From contig NZ_JAGFBV010000006.1 of the NCBI RefSeq assembly GCF_017948595.1, positions 1-64,000 of the forward strand: a DNA stretch of 64,000 nt. The letters run 5' to 3'. The translations under genes were made by a program, and so were the position numbers. Source of the stretch: Flavobacterium geliluteum (GTDB lineage: Bacteria; Bacteroidota; Bacteroidia; Flavobacteriales; Flavobacteriaceae). This document shows positions 61,528 through 64,000 of this stretch, piece by piece; position 1 is the first letter of the stretch; every line of letters begins with the position of its first letter. A model generated the notes under the pieces. The model ran no database searches and had not been told where the DNA came from. It worked only from the letters and a program-made list of their open reading frames with translations.

Positions 61528-64000
61528 TTAAAGTCCAATTCTCAATCCTAAGTTTATACCTCTTGGAGTCGAAATGGCTCCATAATCAAAACCAGTACCG
61601 CCGGCACCTCCTGTAGAGGCATTTGTTCCGTTTACCGCTGGGTCTGCGCCTGTGTAATTTGTTATCATAAACAAGTCGGTCATGGTTAAATTTAAAGAAA
61701 GTGAGTTAATAAATGTTTTCTTTAGTACTTCTGACGGCATTTGGTAACTCAACGTAATGTCTCTCATACGCAGCCAATTGATGTCTTTTTCTATAAAATC
61801 GGCATCTACACCGCCTGATCTGTAATATTCGTTTTGAACGATAGGCCTAATCGGAATATTATTTTGCGTTGGATTAGCAGTGTTTTCCAGACCATCTCTC
61901 AGGATTCCCTGTACTACAATAGTTTGATCTCTGTTTAAAGTTCGGGTAGATAATCCGTTTTGGTACAAGTAAAACTCTGTTCCGTTAAAGACATCGCCGC
62001 CTTTTCGAATGTCTAATAGAAAAGATAAGCTTAGGTTTTTGTAAGTAAAAGTGTTTTGAAGGCCAATCACAAAATCAGGATTTCGATCACCTACAACTTT
62101 AAAGTTTGGATCTTTAAGAGCAAAACCTGTGTTAGGATCAATAAGTGGCTGTCCGGCATTATTTCGTAAATAATCAACACCAGTCAGCGTAGTTGTTGGC
62201 CCACCGGCTACTACTCCGCCACGTACGTTTCCGTAAAGCCATGTATCTGATACATAGTATTCTGAAACAACAGAAGGAAGGTTTAGTACCTTTGAACGGG
62301 TTTTATTAAAATTAGCCATTACATCCCAAGAAAATTTTTCACCTTTTACAGGAGAGGCATTCAGGGTAATCTCTAAACCTTCATTTCTTAAATCTCCGAA
62401 ATTAGCCGAAGTAAGAACAAATCCGGTTCCGTAACTCAAACGCATATTCTTTAAAATTGGGTCAACTGTTTTGGTGCTGTACACTGTAACGTCTAATCCT
62501 ATACGATCGTTTAAGAATTTTAATTCGGCACCAAATTCATAAGCCAAACGAAACTCAGGAACTAAATTTGGGTTGGCACCTGTTACGCCATACCCATAAC
62601 CGCCGTCTGTGGTTCCTTGGGGAGTAAAAACAGGCTCAGAAGAATACGGTGAAGGAATATTAGCTGCTTCTGCATAAGAAGCTCTCAATTTACCATAGGA
62701 TAAGATTTCTTTTCCTTTTAAAGCGGGTAAGTTCGTAAAGACAAAACTACTTGATACAGAAGGGTAGAAAAAAGGATCTTTTAGTACAGAAGTCCAGTCT
62801 TTACGACCTGTTAAGTTTAAAAAAGCAATTTTATCATAATCTAAATTAAATTCGGAGAAAAAGCCAATTACACGACTCTGAATAATTCTTTCCTGTGATC
62901 TTTGGGTAGTGGCGTCGGTATTATTGATAGAATTAAAGTTAGGATCAAAAAACTTGGTTCCTGTTGTAGATAAAATTCTGTAATAATTGTCATTAATGGC
63001 ATTACCGATCATTAATTTGGTATTAAATTTACCAAAGGATGCTTTACCTGTTGCTAAAAAAGTGGTGTTTAGGTTACTGGTATTGGCGTAATAACTTTCG
63101 ATAAAACCACCGGGAGTAATACCTGCGGCAGATTCTGGGTGAATAGATCTGTAACCCTGAGCAGAATTAACATCCCAACCTACGCGACCGGTTAAGTTAA
63201 GCCACGAATACGGGTCATAAATCAAGCCAACATTGGTGATAAAACGATTGTTAAAGTCTTCTGCCAGATTTTTATTTACATCCCAAAAAGGGTTATCTGT
63301 CTCAGTATCTAATGTACCGGAAGTGATTTTTCGCCTGCTTCCGTCGGGATTCAAATAATTTTGAGCATTGTCATTGGCGGGCCAAGTCAATAGCGATAGT
63401 AAATATCCCGTAGTAAAACTTGAAGCAAGTCCTCCGGCTCCTCCTTTGGATGCTTTTTGGTTGTCTGATTTTGTAAAATTGAATGTGCCTTCTGATTTTA
63501 ATTTTGAAGATATTTTTGCAGAAGCATTTAAATTTGCTGTCAAGCGACTGTATCCTGTATTAGGAGTAACGCCTTCCTGTTCTAAATTAGAAACAGATAA
63601 TCGGTATGATGTTGTCTCCGTACCAGCTTCAAAAGAAATATTATGTGTTTTTGAAACTCCGGTTTTGAAGAAATTCTCAACATTATTATAAAATTGTGTT
63701 CCCGGTTCATAAGGGGCGCCAAATTGTCTTCGGTAATCAGTATTGGTTATTCCGTCACCACCTCGCTGATAAGTTGTTTGAATGTCCGGAAAACGATACA
63801 ACGTTTCAAATCGGGTGTTGTTAGAGTAGGTCAGTCTGCCGGTTCCGTTTTTACCTTTTTTGGTGGTAATTACAATAGCTCCGTTACCCGCTTGCATACC
63901 ATAAAGTGCTGCTGCCTCTGGGCCTTTTAGTATTACCACAGATTCAATATCTTCAGGATTTATGTCTGCGCCCCTATTAGTATAATCCTGGTTTCTGTTT
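61528..64000 (-). CDS. SusC-like TonB-dependent transporter, partial
   Basis: The 3' part of a susC-like gene; the frame is open through 64000, so the N-terminus lies outside the window. It starts in the plug domain (DINPEDIESVVILKGPEAAALYGMQAGNGAIVITTKKG, the usual SusC signature) and runs through the barrel to GINLGLRIGL. The 824 residues seen imply a full length near 1000-1050. It pairs with the SusD-like gene 8 bp downstream. Confidence 0.92.
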   Translation of the reverse strand, partial: NRNQDYTNRGADINPEDIESVVILKGPEAAALYGMQAGNGAIVITTKKGKNGTGRLTYSNNTRFETLYRFPDIQTTYQRGGDGITNTDYRRQFGAPYEPGTQFYNNVENFFKTGVSKTHNISFEAGTETTSYRLSVSNLEQEGVTPNTGYSRLTANLNASAKISSKLKSEGTFNFTKSDNQKASKGGAGGLASSFTTGYLLSLLTWPANDNAQNYLNPDGSRRKITSGTLDTETDNPFWDVNKNLAEDFNNRFITNVGLIYDPYSWLNLTGRVGWDVNSAQGYRSIHPESAAGITPGGFIESYYANTSNLNTTFLATGKASFGKFNTKLMIGNAINDNYYRILSTTGTKFFDPNFNSINNTDATTQRSQERIIQSRVIGFFSEFNLDYDKIAFLNLTGRKDWTSVLKDPFFYPSVSSSFVFTNLPALKGKEILSYGKLRASYAEAANIPSPYSSEPVFTPQGTTDGGYGYGVTGANPNLVPEFRLAYEFGAELKFLNDRIGLDVTVYSTKTVDPILKNMRLSYGTGFVLTSANFGDLRNEGLEITLNASPVKGEKFSWDVMANFNKTRSKVLNLPSVVSEYYVSDTWLYGNVRGGVVAGGPTTTLTGVDYLRNNAGQPLIDPNTGFALKDPNFKVVGDRNPDFVIGLQNTFTYKNLSLSFLLDIRKGGDVFNGTEFYLYQNGLSTRTLNRDQTIVVQGILRDGLENTANPTQNNIPIRPIVQNEYYRSGGVDADFIEKDINWLRMRDITLSYQMPSEVLKKTFINSLSLNLTMTDLFMITNYTGADPAVNGTNASTGGAGGTGFDYGAISTPRGINLGLRIGL

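Overview
The window looks like a chromosomal segment of a Flavobacterium-like member of the Bacteroidota. The signs are AT-rich DNA, perfect TAnnTTTG promoter boxes, a type IX secretion (T9SS) C-terminal sorting domain, SprB-type repeats, two SusC/SusD pairs, and a run of core genes (ftsK, lolA, an LptF/G permease, ribB) in an order typical of flavobacteria. No rRNA, tRNA or CRISPR array was recognised.

Region 1 (about 1-29.3 kb, + strand) is accessory. It starts with a truncated surface-repeat gene. From a clear promoter it runs into three nearly abutting genes: a fibronectin type III (FN3) protein, a 1719-aa SprB-repeat protein with a T9SS tail, and a 1726-aa polymorphic toxin. The toxin has a TANFOR-like N-terminus, FN3, a HELGH metallopeptidase-like domain, a hydrophobic pre-toxin segment and a C-terminal domain resembling TNT (NAD+ glycohydrolase). 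An immunity candidate overlaps its stop codon (ATGA). An array of orphan toxin tips and immunity-like genes follows (13.7-17.5 kb), including a small HD hydrolase of the (p)ppGpp-hydrolase type. The array is interrupted by a decayed RAYT (REP-associated tyrosine transposase) element bounded by inverted REP hairpins, with more REP-type hairpins just downstream. Beyond it (18.4-29.3 kb) lie two lipoproteins, a secreted protein, an outer-membrane beta-barrel candidate and a 1556-aa secreted protein. I infer that these ends form one surface or delivery assembly, with the toxin/immunity array as its variable middle.

Region 2 (29.4-30.1 kb) is a heavily mutated IS6/IS26-like transposase. It separates the accessory locus from the core genes.

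Region 3 (30.2-39.1 kb, - strand) holds conserved housekeeping genes: a hotdog thioesterase, ribB with a degenerate GTP cyclohydrolase II half, an LptF/G-family permease, lolA, ftsK, dgkA, tpx, a small conserved protein, a thioredoxin and a 2-Cys peroxiredoxin. Two intergenic spaces carry hairpin-rich repeats.

Region 4 (39.2-64 kb, mostly - strand) is a peptidoglycan-sugar scavenging and recycling locus. It has two TonB-dependent SusC/SusD importers, an exo-N-acetylmuramidase (NamZ), two GH3 enzymes (one fused to a serine beta-lactamase-like domain), a DigH-type (DUF187) hydrolase, an AmpG-like permease, a sodium:solute symporter, AnmK, MurQ and a NagX-like membrane acyltransferase. A divergent DeoR-type regulator sits at the first susC. 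Muropeptides or denuded glycan strands would be imported, split into GlcNAc and (anhydro)MurNAc, phosphorylated by AnmK and converted by MurQ to GlcNAc-6-phosphate. The last gene, a SusC homologue, runs off the window end.
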